This document shows positions 18,771 to 27,478 of a stretch of DNA of 64,000 bases, in pieces. How positions within the stretch are numbered: the stretch's first letter is position 1; each line of letters starts with the position of its first letter. The notes beneath the pieces are model-generated. The model ran no database searches and was not told where the DNA came from. It was given only the letters and a program-made list of their open reading frames with translations. Position numbers and translations under genes: made by a program. Source of the DNA: Comamonadaceae bacterium. Lineage in GTDB: Bacteria; Pseudomonadota; Gammaproteobacteria; Burkholderiales; Burkholderiaceae_C. The stretch is taken from NCBI GenBank assembly GCA_947450695.1, contig CANFWV010000004.1:1-64000 (forward strand), read 5' to 3'.

Positions 18771-19477
18771 GGGCGCCCTTCATTGTCCCAACTACTGGAA
18801 GCGCGTAACAGTCGCTCGAGATCAGCCTTGGCTTTGGCCGCGCCGGCGGCATCCATAGCAGCCGGAAAACGCATCATCCAGTTGCCCATCGGATCGACCA
18901 AATACAAGTGGTCTGCCAACCGTTGACCGGCTGCCGCTTCCAGCCACTGCGCCAAATCGGACGGTCTCACGCGCAACACCGTCGCACCTTTGAGAGCGGA
19001 CTCCAGAGCCGCTGGCGTAGGTACATCGTCATTGACCAGCCAAACCCAATCAACCCGTTCTTTCTCCCGCCCTAAAGACTCGCGAAGTTGCCGCTGAAAG
19101 TACAAGTGCTGTTGACACACGGCATCGCAAGCGCCACCAGCCACGCTAATCAAGAGCCATTGGTCCTTGAGCGACGTCACGGGCACCACAGCACCGTTGG
19201 CCGTCGTCACGTTGAAGGTCGGCAAGGGCCGCTGCGGCGTGATGAGCTCGCCATAGTTGCGCCGGCCCTCAGGGCGCACCACGTAATACATGAAGTAAGA
19301 CGCGATCACCGGAGCCGCGCACACCAGCAAGATGATCAGCATCTTCAAGCGCCCATTGGTATTGACCGGGGCGGCTTGGTCGGCTCGCGGCAGTTCATGC
19401 ACGGTCAAACCCAAGGGCTGGTCCTGATCAGGGCGGTTCTGCGCTTTGGATCGAGTTGAAGGCGTTTCAATGGACAT
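18767..19477 (-). CDS. membrane-anchored SCO-like protein of the cox cluster
   Basis: A 236-residue protein with a hydrophilic N-terminus, one membrane helix (about 46-66, LIILLVCAAPVIASYFMYYVV) and a periplasmic thioredoxin-like domain. The domain contains CDAVC, a CxxxC spaced exactly like the SCO copper site, in the right place after a beta strand (WLLISVAGGACDAVC). The SCO third-ligand His was not identified with confidence. Position between surf1 and ctaA and coupling to ctaA argue for oxidase assembly, perhaps as a thiol reductase or copper handler. Usually annotated only as a transmembrane protein. Confidence 0.75.
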   Translation of the reverse strand: MSIETPSTRSKAQNRPDQDQPLGLTVHELPRADQAAPVNTNGRLKMLIILLVCAAPVIASYFMYYVVRPEGRRNYGELITPQRPLPTFNVTTANGAVVPVTSLKDQWLLISVAGGACDAVCQQHLYFQRQLRESLGREKERVDWVWLVNDDVPTPAALESALKGATVLRVRPSDLAQWLEAAAGQRLADHLYLVDPMGNWMMRFPAAMDAAGAAKAKADLERLLRASSSWDNEGRP

Positions 19478-19483
19478 GGCAGA

Positions 19484-20260
19484 TCAGACTTTATGGTTGG
19501 ATGGAGGCGCTAACCGACGTTGACGGTAGGGCAAGAGCAGCTGAAACCAGACGTACAAACCCAGCACCAAGGCGCAAAGTCCGAACCACTGAACGGCGTA
19601 ACCATAGTGTTTATCCACCCCGGTGTTAGGCGCGGCCCAATCGCGCTGCAATCCATCGCTCGCGGGATCAATTTGGATCACCAGTGCAGAGATCAGCGGC
19701 AAACCGGTTTCAGCAGCAAACATTGGGATGTCGAGATTTTGCCGGATGCTGCCGGTGTCCGCGCCTTTGAAGGCATATAGCTTGGCAGGTGCGGGGGCCA
19801 TTCGCCCTAACAACGTGACGTTTTGGGCCGGGGTTTCAATGTGAGCAAGCGCTGTACGGTCGCCAAAATTACGCGGGATCCAGCCACGCTGCACCAGCAC
19901 GGCCTTGTCAGACCCCGTCAGCAGCAAAGGCGTCATCACCCAAAAACCTGGCTTGGCGTTCATTGGCCGGTTGTCAAGGTAAACCGATTGTTCGGCCAAC
20001 CAACGGCCTGTAAGCTCAATTCGCCGGTCAACTAACGCGGCGGGGATCGAATTCTGACTCACCAGCAACTCTGCATTGATCAATGGCGGCAATTCTTTTT
20101 TCTGATCGAGCGAAGCTTGCAGGGTTTGCTTTTGCGCCGCTCGTCTAAGTTGCCATTGCCCGAGCGAAAAAGTCAGTGCCGCAGTCAGTAGCGCGGCCAC
20201 GGTGACGACCCAGAAGCGGCCAGAATATGCGGATGCTCTCGAAGACGGATAATCAGCCAT
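19484..20260 (-). CDS. SURF1 family oxidase assembly protein
   Basis: A 258-residue protein with two terminal membrane helices (about 14-34 and 225-245) bracketing a periplasmic domain, the SURF1 topology. Family segments include LGQWQLRRAAQK near residue 30 and VQRGWIPRNFGDR. SURF1 helps insert heme A into subunit I. Its start codon abuts the start codon of the divergent DUF2909 gene with no base between (CATATG). Its ribosome site (GAGG/TAGGAC region) therefore lies inside that gene. Confidence 0.9.
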   Translation of the reverse strand: MADYPSSRASAYSGRFWVVTVAALLTAALTFSLGQWQLRRAAQKQTLQASLDQKKELPPLINAELLVSQNSIPAALVDRRIELTGRWLAEQSVYLDNRPMNAKPGFWVMTPLLLTGSDKAVLVQRGWIPRNFGDRTALAHIETPAQNVTLLGRMAPAPAKLYAFKGADTGSIRQNLDIPMFAAETGLPLISALVIQIDPASDGLQRDWAAPNTGVDKHYGYAVQWFGLCALVLGLYVWFQLLLPYRQRRLAPPSNHKV

Positions 20261-20482
20261 ATGTCCTACCTCATTGCTTTCGCTTTTGTCGCTATTTTGG
20301 GCAGCTTAGCCAGCGCCCTTTACTTCATGATGAAAGACGGTACTGGCGGTAAAGCCAAGACCAGTCACATGGCCCGCGCCCTTGCGATTCGCGTCGGCTT
20401 GTCGATTCTTCTGTTTGTCTGCATTTTGCTGGCCTGGAAACTCGGCTACATCCAACCGACGGGATTGCCATCCGGTCGTTGA
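20261..20482 (+). CDS. DUF2909 twin transmembrane protein
   Basis: A 73-residue membrane protein with two helices (about 3-24 and 45-65) joined by a short Lys/Gly-rich loop. It matches the DUF2909 small proteins found beside surf1 in betaproteobacterial cox clusters. It is the only plus-strand gene in the cluster. Its start abuts the surf1 start, and a bidirectional terminator follows about 40 bp after its stop. Function unknown; an oxidase-associated role is inferred from position only. Confidence 0.85.
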   Translation: MSYLIAFAFVAILGSLASALYFMMKDGTGGKAKTSHMARALAIRVGLSILLFVCILLAWKLGYIQPTGLPSGR

Positions 20483-20521
20483 TTGCGAAAGCGGCAAAAT
20501 AACAGCAGCCCTAGGGGCATA

Positions 20522-20547
20522 AAAAAGGCCGCTTATGCGGCCTTTTT
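20522..20547. terminator. bidirectional Rho-independent terminator
   Basis: A perfect 11-bp inverted repeat, AAAAAGGCCGC/GCGGCCTTTTT, around a TTAT loop, with T-runs reading out on both strands. It lies between the converging DUF2909 gene and ctaE and can end both transcripts. Confidence 0.92.
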
Positions 20548-20612
20548 GATGTGGTTCCCTTTGTAGCACTAAAAGCGATGACGCCGCAATGCAGCGCCTC
20601 GCCTACAACAAC

Positions 20613-21494
20613 TCAGAGCCAATAAACCAAGATGTAAAGACCCAGCCAGACAACGTCGACAAAGTGCCAGTACCAAGCGGCACCTTCAAACCCAAAGTGA
20701 CGCTCTGAAGTGAAATGGCCCTTGCTCAGACGCAAGGTGATGAACAACAACATGAGGGTGCCAATAAACACGTGGAAACCGTGAAAACCCGTCAGCATAT
20801 AAAAAGTTGATCCATAGATGCCGGAAGACATCTTGAGATTCAGTTCGCTGTAAAGGTGGGCGTATTCATAACCTTGCACGAACAAAAACAGAACACCGAG
20901 CAATACCGTGACCCACATGAAGCCAATGGTGCGTGCACGCAGACCATCACGTAGCGCATGGTGGGCGATGGTCAGTGTCACACCCGAGCTGAGCAACAAG
21001 GCAGTGTTGATCGTTGGCAACCAAAAGGGGCCGACGGTACTGAAAGGCTCAATGATGCCGGCGGGTGAAGCCGTCACGCCAGCAGCCATGCTGGGCCAAA
21101 CGGCCTTGAAGTCAGGCCACAGCAGCGCATTCTCCAGGCTGCCCAATGCAGGGATTGAATGTGAACGAGCCCACCAGAGCGCGGTGAAAAAGGCGCCGAA
21201 AAACATCACTTCAGAAAAGATAAACCAGCTCATGCTCCAGCGGAACGACATGTCGATCTTTCGACCGTAGTTACCGTCTTCACTTTCGCCTACCGCTTGG
21301 CTGAACCACTGGAACAACACGGCGAGGAAGAAGATCATGCCTAAGGTTAACGAGTAGGCACCCCAGCCCACGCCGTTAATCCACTGGCCTGCACCCAGAA
21401 TCACGAAAAACAGGCCCAAGGCAGCCATGGCAGGATGACGGGATGGACCCGGCACGAAATAATAAGGGGTTGACCCGTGTGTTGCTGAAGACAT
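20613..21494 (-). CDS. ctaE: cytochrome c oxidase subunit III
   Basis: A 293-residue integral membrane subunit with about seven helices. Family segments are YYFVPGPSRHPAM at the N-terminus, FSEVMFFGAFFTALWWARSHS and the C-terminal FTSERHFGFEGAAWYWHFVDVVW (shown in part: GFEGAAWYWHFVD). The start MSSATHG at 21494 is chosen; an in-frame start at 21554 adds 20 unrelated residues. It is downstream of ctaG and the DUF2970 gene and ends at the bidirectional terminator. Confidence 0.95.
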   Translation of the reverse strand: MSSATHGSTPYYFVPGPSRHPAMAALGLFFVILGAGQWINGVGWGAYSLTLGMIFFLAVLFQWFSQAVGESEDGNYGRKIDMSFRWSMSWFIFSEVMFFGAFFTALWWARSHSIPALGSLENALLWPDFKAVWPSMAAGVTASPAGIIEPFSTVGPFWLPTINTALLLSSGVTLTIAHHALRDGLRARTIGFMWVTVLLGVLFLFVQGYEYAHLYSELNLKMSSGIYGSTFYMLTGFHGFHVFIGTLMLLFITLRLSKGHFTSERHFGFEGAAWYWHFVDVVWLGLYILVYWL

Positions 21495-21594
21495 CTCTAT
21501 TCCTCTGTTCTCTCTAAATTCTTTAATTTTCGAAAAATCTTGTAATTTCCACACTGATTGTCAGTGGGCGCATTTTTATAACTCTTGACTTGGC

Positions 21595-21798
21595 TTACTT
21601 TGGTACCACCCAATTGACGAACAAAACCAAAGCACCCACAAACAAAAAAATAAACACCAGAGCAACCGCTACGACATGCAAGGGGTTGAGCTTCTTATCA
21701 TTTTGTTCGGAATCTTTGCTTCCGCGCAAACCGATGAAGGACCAAGCAACTGCCTTGACAGTGTGCAAAATCGTCAATGCTGTCGAACGGGCGCTCAT
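21595..21798 (-). CDS. DUF2970 small membrane protein
   Basis: A 67-residue protein with an amphipathic N-terminal half (KAVAWSFIGLRGSK) and one membrane helix near the C-terminus (about 40-62). It matches DUF2970 proteins that sit between ctaG and ctaE in this lineage. The start overlaps the ctaG stop (ATGA), so it is translationally coupled to it. Function unknown. Confidence 0.85.
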   Translation of the reverse strand: MSARSTALTILHTVKAVAWSFIGLRGSKDSEQNDKKLNPLHVVAVALVFIFLFVGALVLFVNWVVPK

Positions 21799-22427
21799 AA
21801 ACCAACGACCTCAGGTTTGACTAAAGTTGCGGCAGCAACCGGCTTCAAAGCTGATTTATCCTGGAACCCTGGCGGTGCCGCTGGGGTTTTGCCACCCACT
21901 TCAAAGAAGGTGTACGACAGAGTGATCGTGGTGACATCCTTCGGCAACTTGTTGTCAATCACAAAGGCCACAGGCCATTCTTTTTTCTCACCAGGTGCAA
22001 GGGTGTATTGGTTAAAGCAGAAACATTCCAACTTGTTGAAATGAGCTGCCGACTGCCGAGGCGCGTAGCTAGGAATGGCCTGCGCGGACATGACGCGGTC
22101 CTGGACATTTTGAAATTCATACATGACGGTTGTGAGTTCGCCAGGGTGCACTTGCAAGCTGCGCGTGGCCGGCTTGAAGTGCCACGGACCGCGCGAATTA
22201 GCGTCAAACTCAATGGTGATGCTGCGCGTCTTGTCGACCTGCGTATTGGCCGCCTGCGACGACGTAGCACCAGGAATCTGTTTGTCACCCATGGCCAGGA
22301 TATTGATCCCGGTCATTTCGCAAATGGCGTTGTAAAGCGGTACCAGCGCATAACCAAAAGCGAACATGCCGAGCACGATAACGCCCAGCTTGCCCAACAT
22401 TTTTGAGTTTTCGCGCGTGTTTGCCAT
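21795..22427 (-). CDS. ctaG: cytochrome c oxidase assembly protein CtaG/Cox11
   Basis: Copper chaperone for the CuB site in subunit I. The 210-residue product has one N-terminal membrane helix (about 14-34) and a periplasmic immunoglobulin-like domain. The copper motif CFCFNQ (in KLECFCFNQYTL) is present, as is the conserved YNAICEMTGI after the helix. The ATG at 22427 is used; a TTG five codons upstream overlaps the preceding small gene. It lies between that gene and the DUF2970 gene. Confidence 0.93.
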   Translation of the reverse strand: MANTRENSKMLGKLGVIVLGMFAFGYALVPLYNAICEMTGINILAMGDKQIPGATSSQAANTQVDKTRSITIEFDANSRGPWHFKPATRSLQVHPGELTTVMYEFQNVQDRVMSAQAIPSYAPRQSAAHFNKLECFCFNQYTLAPGEKKEWPVAFVIDNKLPKDVTTITLSYTFFEVGGKTPAAPPGFQDKSALKPVAAATLVKPEVVGL

Positions 22428-22438
22428 AGCGTTCGACT

Positions 22439-22552
22439 TCAACCGCGGCCAAGCAAGATTGAGCGCGCCACGAACCCGACGAAGAACACCAACGCGACCG
22501 TCGCCAAGATCAAGCCAAGGCGGCGATTGCTCTTTTTTTGTTCGGGTGTCAT
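22439..22552 (-). CDS. cytochrome oxidase small assembly protein (37 residues)
   Basis: A very short open frame in the gap between ctaD and ctaG. It encodes MTPEQKKSNRRLG followed by a single hydrophobic helix (about 12-30, LILATVALVFFVGFVARS) and a short basic end. It matches in size, position and sequence style the tiny cytochrome oxidase small assembly proteins annotated in some Burkholderiales. It would be missed by callers with a 60-codon cutoff. It is probably translated from the same mRNA as ctaD and ctaG. Confidence 0.78.
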   Translation of the reverse strand: MTPEQKKSNRRLGLILATVALVFFVGFVARSILLGRG

Positions 22553-22580
22553 GTAGTCTTTACGAATCAGTTGTCGGCGA

Positions 22581-24197
22581 TCAGCCGATCACCTTGTTGG
22601 CTGCAGCATTCAGCTTAGGTGGGTTCTCGAAGGTATGGAAAGGTGCAGGCGAAGGCACTTCCCACTCAAGGCCCTCTGCGCCTTCCCATGGGCTGGCAAC
22701 GGCTTTAGGGCCAATGCCACGCATAGCGGGAATCACCACGAAGACGAAGAAGTAAACCTGAGCCAAACCAAAGAACAGTCCACCAACACTGGCCAAGGCA
22801 TTGAAGTCAGCAAACTGCATTGGATAGTCGGCGTAACGCCGTGGCATACCAGCCAGACCCAAGAAGTGCATTGGGAAGAAAGTGACGTTGAAAGAGATCA
22901 GCGACCACCAGAAGTGGATCTTGCCGCGTGACTCGTTGTACATCACGCCGGTCCACTTAGGACACCAGTAGTAGAAGCCGGCAAACATGGCGTATAGGGA
23001 ACCTGCCACCAGCACGTAGTGGAAGTGAGCAACCACGTAGTAAGTGTCTTGCAGTTGGATATCAATCGGCGCCACTGAGAGGATCAGACCGGTGAAACCA
23101 CCCATCGTGAAAACGAACAGAAAACCAACCGCAAACAACATCGGCGTCTCAAAGGTCATGGAGCCTTTCCACATCGTGGCGATCCAGTTAAACACCTTCA
23201 CACCTGTGGGGATGGCGATCAACATGGTCGAGTACATGAAGAACAGTTGACCGGTCACCGGCATGCCGGTGGTGAACATGTGGTGAGCCCAAACGACAAA
23301 GCTCAAAATAGCGATTGAGCCCGTGGCGTAAACCATCGAAGCGTAGCCAAACAGACGCTTGCGTGAGAAAGCCGGGATGATGTGGCTGACGATGCCGAAA
23401 GCCGGCAAGATCATGATGTACACCTCGGGGTGACCAAAGAACCAGAAAATGTGCTGATACATCACTGGGTCGCCGCCACCAGCGGGGTTAAAGAAGCTGG
23501 TGCCGAAATGGCGATCCGTCAGCGTCATGGTGATAGCGCCAGCCAACACGGGCATGACAGCGATCAGCAGGTAAGCGGTGATGAGCCATGTCCAGCAAAA
23601 CATCGGCATTTTCATCAGCGTCATACCAGGCGCGCGCATGTTCAGGATGGTGACGATGATATTGATCGAGCCCATGATGGATGAAGCACCCAGCAGGTGC
23701 ATGGCAAAAATGCCTGCATCCATGGAAGGACCCATCTGCAGGGTCAGTGGTGCGTACAGCGTCCAGCCAGCCGCGGGAGCGCCACCAGGCATAAAAAAGG
23801 ACAGCATCAGCGTCACGCCAGCCGGGATCATCAGCCAGAAGCTGAAGTTATTCATGCGGGCAAAAGCCATGTCTCCCGCGCCAATCTGCAACGGGATCAT
23901 CCAGTTCGCAAATCCGACGAAGGCCGGCATGATGGCGCCGAACACCATGATCAGGCCGTGCATGGTGGTGAGCTGATTGAACAGTTCTGGATTCACTAAT
24001 TGCAATCCAGGCTGGTACAACTCAGCCCGGATGGCCATGGCAAGCAATCCGCCGACCATCAACATCGTAAAAGCGAACAGCAGATACAGCGTCCCAATGT
24101 CCTTGTGGTTGGTCGCAAAGACCCAGCGGCGCCAGCCCGTGGGGGCGTGATGCTCATGGTCATGAGCATGATCGTGATGGTCTAGAACTGCACTCAT
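22581..24197 (-). CDS. ctaD: cytochrome c oxidase subunit I
   Basis: The catalytic heme a/a3-CuB subunit, 538 residues with twelve membrane helices. Metal-site segments are clear: WFFGHPEVYIMILPAFG (CuB His and cross-linked Tyr), WAHHMFTTGMP (two CuB His) and VAHFHYVLVAGS (heme ligands). The N-terminus is His-rich (DHHDHAHDHEHH), which may bind metal. It lies 74 bp downstream of ctaC and is followed by the 37-residue gene. Confidence 0.97.
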   Translation of the reverse strand: MSAVLDHHDHAHDHEHHAPTGWRRWVFATNHKDIGTLYLLFAFTMLMVGGLLAMAIRAELYQPGLQLVNPELFNQLTTMHGLIMVFGAIMPAFVGFANWMIPLQIGAGDMAFARMNNFSFWLMIPAGVTLMLSFFMPGGAPAAGWTLYAPLTLQMGPSMDAGIFAMHLLGASSIMGSINIIVTILNMRAPGMTLMKMPMFCWTWLITAYLLIAVMPVLAGAITMTLTDRHFGTSFFNPAGGGDPVMYQHIFWFFGHPEVYIMILPAFGIVSHIIPAFSRKRLFGYASMVYATGSIAILSFVVWAHHMFTTGMPVTGQLFFMYSTMLIAIPTGVKVFNWIATMWKGSMTFETPMLFAVGFLFVFTMGGFTGLILSVAPIDIQLQDTYYVVAHFHYVLVAGSLYAMFAGFYYWCPKWTGVMYNESRGKIHFWWSLISFNVTFFPMHFLGLAGMPRRYADYPMQFADFNALASVGGLFFGLAQVYFFVFVVIPAMRGIGPKAVASPWEGAEGLEWEVPSPAPFHTFENPPKLNAAANKVIG

Positions 24198-24271
24198 CTG
24201 ACTTCCTTTGATAGCTTAACTTGGCACGAGCCGGATGACCCGGCTACTGATGATTGAGGGCGGATAACGGA

Positions 24272-25534
24272 TTATTTGCGAGCAGCCACAACCTCTGAGG
24301 GCTGGACGATCTGGCCGGTCTTGTTAGACCAATTGTTCTTGGTGTAGGTCGCCACAGCGGCGAGTTCGGTGTCGCTGAGTGCCTTCCACGAAGGCATCGC
24401 GCCGTTGTTAACCCCATTGAGCAAAATGTTGATTTGCTTCAGGTGATCTGTATTCAACACAATGGCTGAGCCATCCAATGGCTTCACTGGACCAGCGCCT
24501 TTACCATTGGCCTGGTGACAGGCCGCGCAATTGGCAGCGTAGACTTTTTCGCCGCGGGCAATCAGATCCGTCTGTGTCCAGACTTTCGTTGGATCATCCG
24601 CCTTGGCAGCAACTTCCTTCAGCTTGCCATCCACCCATTGCGTGTATTCCTCAGCCGTGACAACTTTGACGTGAATCGGCATGTAGGCATGTTCTTTACC
24701 GCAAAGCTCTTGACACTGACCATAAAAGTTACCGGTTTTTTCGGCACGGAACCAGGTATCACGCACAAAGCCGGGAATCGCATCTTGCTTGATACCAAAA
24801 GCTGGCACGGCAAAAGCATGCACAACGTCATTCGCTGTGGTGATGATGCGGATCTTCTGGTTGACCGGGACAACCAACGGGTTGTCTACTTTGAGCAAGT
24901 AGTCATCGACATCCTCGCCCTTTTTCGGGCCGCCATCATTGGACATTTGGCGCTGAGCTGAGTCAAGGGTAGATACAAAGCCAATTCCGGCACCCTCGCC
25001 GTTGATGTATTCGTAGCCCCATTTCCACTGAATACCAGTGGCCTTGATGGTCAAATCGGCATTGGTGGTGTCTTTGGAAGCCACTAGCACCTTGGTCGCC
25101 GGCAAAGCCATGCCAATGACGATCAGGAACGGGATAACAGTCCAAGCGATCTCGACTGCCGTGGACTCGTGAAAGTTGGCAGCCTTGTGACCGACGGACT
25201 TACGGTGCTTCCAAATTGAATAAAACATGACGCCGAACACCGCCAGGAAAATCACCGTGCAGACGATCATCATGAACCAGTGCAGCCAAATTTGCTCTGC
25301 GGCGATACGGGTGGCCGGCATCGGCAAGTTCAGCTGATTGACGCCGGGACCGCCTGGCAAGTCTTTGACGCCGGCAAGTGCCGCGCCACTCAAAGTAGCC
25401 GAAGAGACCAGCACTGCGGCTGTGGTTGCTGCCTTGCAAAACACAGCCATAGGAGCGTTTTTCACCGACTCCAATATCGCCCCTGCGTGTGTCATGCCAG
25501 ACCTTGTGGTTTTGCTTGCGTTCATCGTCATCAC
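24272..25534 (-). CDS. ctaC: cytochrome c oxidase subunit II with fused cytochrome c domain
   Basis: A 420-residue caa3-type subunit. A signal-like N-terminus (to about 55) is followed by two membrane helices and the CuA domain with the His in DVVHAFAVPAFG and GQCQELCGKEHAYM, then a C-terminal cytochrome c domain with CAACH heme-binding (about residue 335) and a distal Met (GAMPSW). It heads the structural genes of the cluster. A good minus-strand -10 hexamer lies about 40 bp upstream. Confidence 0.96.
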   Translation of the reverse strand: MMTMNASKTTRSGMTHAGAILESVKNAPMAVFCKAATTAAVLVSSATLSGAALAGVKDLPGGPGVNQLNLPMPATRIAAEQIWLHWFMMIVCTVIFLAVFGVMFYSIWKHRKSVGHKAANFHESTAVEIAWTVIPFLIVIGMALPATKVLVASKDTTNADLTIKATGIQWKWGYEYINGEGAGIGFVSTLDSAQRQMSNDGGPKKGEDVDDYLLKVDNPLVVPVNQKIRIITTANDVVHAFAVPAFGIKQDAIPGFVRDTWFRAEKTGNFYGQCQELCGKEHAYMPIHVKVVTAEEYTQWVDGKLKEVAAKADDPTKVWTQTDLIARGEKVYAANCAACHQANGKGAGPVKPLDGSAIVLNTDHLKQINILLNGVNNGAMPSWKALSDTELAAVATYTKNNWSNKTGQIVQPSEVVAARK

Positions 25535-25571
25535 TTTTATGGAATCAATTACGGACTAATTTAACTAGCGG

Positions 25572-25577
25572 ATTATA
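25572..25577 (-). promoter_or_regulatory. -10 element of a possible cox promoter
   Basis: On the minus strand the consensus hexamer TATAAT occurs 38 bp before the ctaC start. A -35 match at the right distance is poor, so an activator or an extended element may be involved. The rest of the 255-bp gap between ctaC and the methyltransferase gene shows no gene. Confidence 0.4.
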
Positions 25578-25789
25578 AAGTTAGCTCAGGCAAGCTTTTT
25601 CGACGCGCTATTTTGACACCAGAATTGCGACAAAATGCTTTTGTTTACAGAGCAGACCCATGCAAAGTTCACGGGCCAGTACATCATTTCGGCGGGATAA
25701 AAACCCACCATTCAAATGACAAAACAAGGCTCCCGTGCAGCAAGTCCCCCTGACACCCAACCTGCATTTAAGGTGACGCTCTTGACATC

Positions 25790-26713
25790 TCAAGCCCTGC
25801 CGGGCGACCCGCGCTGGCCTTGCAACATGGTGCGCATCTCTTCAACAGAAACCGCACTGAGCGCCGACACCTTGATCTTTGGCTTCGCTTTCAGGGCGTG
25901 GCCATAGATCACCTCGAAGGTCAGCGACAGTCGGCCATCCGTTCCGCGCGGAAAACGCTCGCTGATGCGTTGCTCCAGCGTCGCCCTCCACTGCCGTCCG
26001 CGCAAGGAACTAAAACGTTCAGGATGAAAATTTCGCCCTAACTCTCTCAGCTCCTGCAACAGCCGTGCTGGCGTCTCAAACGTGAGCGTGATGCGCTCCA
26101 TGTCCATCACTGGTTCGGCAAAGCCGGTTTGTACCAGCATGTCTCCCCAGTCATGCATGTCGGTCAGCTGGTGGCCTGCCGCAGGCCAGCCCAACGCTTG
26201 GTACAACTCGCGCACTTCACGTGCCGTGTCGGGTCCCAGGCAAGAGAACATCAGGAAGCCGTCGACCGCCAATAAGCGATGCCACGTTGCCAGTAGCGCT
26301 TGAGGATCAGCGGCCTCATGCAAGGCCATATTGGCCCAAAGCATGTCGGCACTGCCGGCCGCAGGTGCTTCAAAGTGCGGCGCTGAAACGCCGCCAGACA
26401 TCGCTCGCCATAGTCTTGTCCACCAGGGCGGCATCAACGCTTCGCGGGCCAAGGTCTTTCGCCGCTCAGCGGTTTCAATGACGTGGCACTGAGCGCGGGC
26501 ATATTGTTTGGCCAGCGCTACGTGGGCTTGCCCCCCCCCGCGAACAGCACCCCAATGCGCCCAAATGGCAGGCTGCAGCTTGATCCATTGCAGCCGGTCC
26601 AGCATGCGCTGCGCCACCTCCTCGTGCAACCACGGCGCCTCCCCAGGCGCCATGCGCTGCCATCGCTCGACGGCAATCTGGTCTAGTGTTGGCGGGCGTT
26701 GGGTCGAAATCAT
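25790..26713 (-). CDS. BioC-like SAM-dependent methyltransferase
   Basis: A 307-residue protein resembling malonyl-ACP O-methyltransferase BioC: an N-terminal RVA-like helix (QIAVERWQRMAPGEAPWLHEEVAQRMLDRLQWIK, here in part), a glycine-rich SAM loop (GAVRGGGQA), and the DMLWANMALHEAADP and FLMFSCLGPDTARE segments typical of BioC. The SAM loop is encoded by a run of nine G residues, slip-prone but in frame in this sequence. It is divergent from comF with 21 bp between starts. No other biotin genes are near, so the symbol is withheld. Confidence 0.75.
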   Translation of the reverse strand: MISTQRPPTLDQIAVERWQRMAPGEAPWLHEEVAQRMLDRLQWIKLQPAIWAHWGAVRGGGQAHVALAKQYARAQCHVIETAERRKTLAREALMPPWWTRLWRAMSGGVSAPHFEAPAAGSADMLWANMALHEAADPQALLATWHRLLAVDGFLMFSCLGPDTAREVRELYQALGWPAAGHQLTDMHDWGDMLVQTGFAEPVMDMERITLTFETPARLLQELRELGRNFHPERFSSLRGRQWRATLEQRISERFPRGTDGRLSLTFEVIYGHALKAKPKIKVSALSAVSVEEMRTMLQGQRGSPGRA

Positions 26714-26734
26714 AGGGTCGAGTATATTGACCCG

Positions 26735-27478
26735 ATGAATTTCAACGCACTGCACCGGTTATACGGATCACTCATGAACCGCGTCCCGAGCCAGTGCGCG
26801 ATTTGCCGAAGCTGGCAGACTGCGCCGGTGTGTCACGACTGCATGATCCGGTTCGGTGAACCATGCAAACGCTGCCGTACCTGCGCGCTCGAGTTGCCCG
26901 CTGAGCTCCAGAGCACGCAGTGCGCCCGATGCCTGCGTGAACCCTACGGACTGGACGCCTGCTTTGCCGCGCTGCCCTATGCGTTTCCGTGGGTAGAGTT
27001 GGTGTCGCGTTACAAGTTTGACAGCCAGACCGGCTGGGCTGCCTTCATGGCCCGCACACTTTTGGGTCAGTCAGCGGTGCGCGATTTTTTGAGCCAGTTG
27101 ACGCGCGACGATTGGCTGCTGCCGCTGCCGCTGTCAACCGAACGGCTGGCGTGGCGCGGCTTTAACCAATCGTGGGAGTTAGCCTGTGCCCTGCAGCGCC
27201 AAAGCGCCTGCCGTGCCACCAGCGATGCATCGCTGCTGCTTCGCATACGTCACACGCGGCCGCAAAGCGAGCTCAAACGCAATGCACGGCGGGAGAACTT
27301 GAAGGGTGCCTTTGCTGTCGAGCCACTGCGCATTTCTGAACTGAAAGGCCGGCGCGTGGTGTTGGTCGATGACGTGATGACCAGCGGCGCTTCGCTGTTG
27401 ACCGCGGCGAGCGTGCTGCGTCAGGCTGGCGCGACACATGTCAGCGCCGTGGTGCTGACGCGTACAGCCCCGACATAA
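26735..27478 (+). CDS. comF: ComF family phosphoribosyltransferase-like protein
   Basis: A 247-residue protein with an N-terminal double zinc finger (CAICRSWQTAPVCHDC and CKRCRTCALEL...CARC) and a C-terminal phosphoribosyltransferase domain whose PRPP loop is VVLVDDVMTSGASL (about 213-226). ComF proteins take part in DNA uptake in competent bacteria and in related roles elsewhere. The ATG at 26735 is preferred; an upstream start at 26699 lies beyond the divergent start. The stop overlaps the trmL start by one base (TAATG). Confidence 0.9.
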   Translation: MNFNALHRLYGSLMNRVPSQCAICRSWQTAPVCHDCMIRFGEPCKRCRTCALELPAELQSTQCARCLREPYGLDACFAALPYAFPWVELVSRYKFDSQTGWAAFMARTLLGQSAVRDFLSQLTRDDWLLPLPLSTERLAWRGFNQSWELACALQRQSACRATSDASLLLRIRHTRPQSELKRNARRENLKGAFAVEPLRISELKGRRVVLVDDVMTSGASLLTAASVLRQAGATHVSAVVLTRTAPT

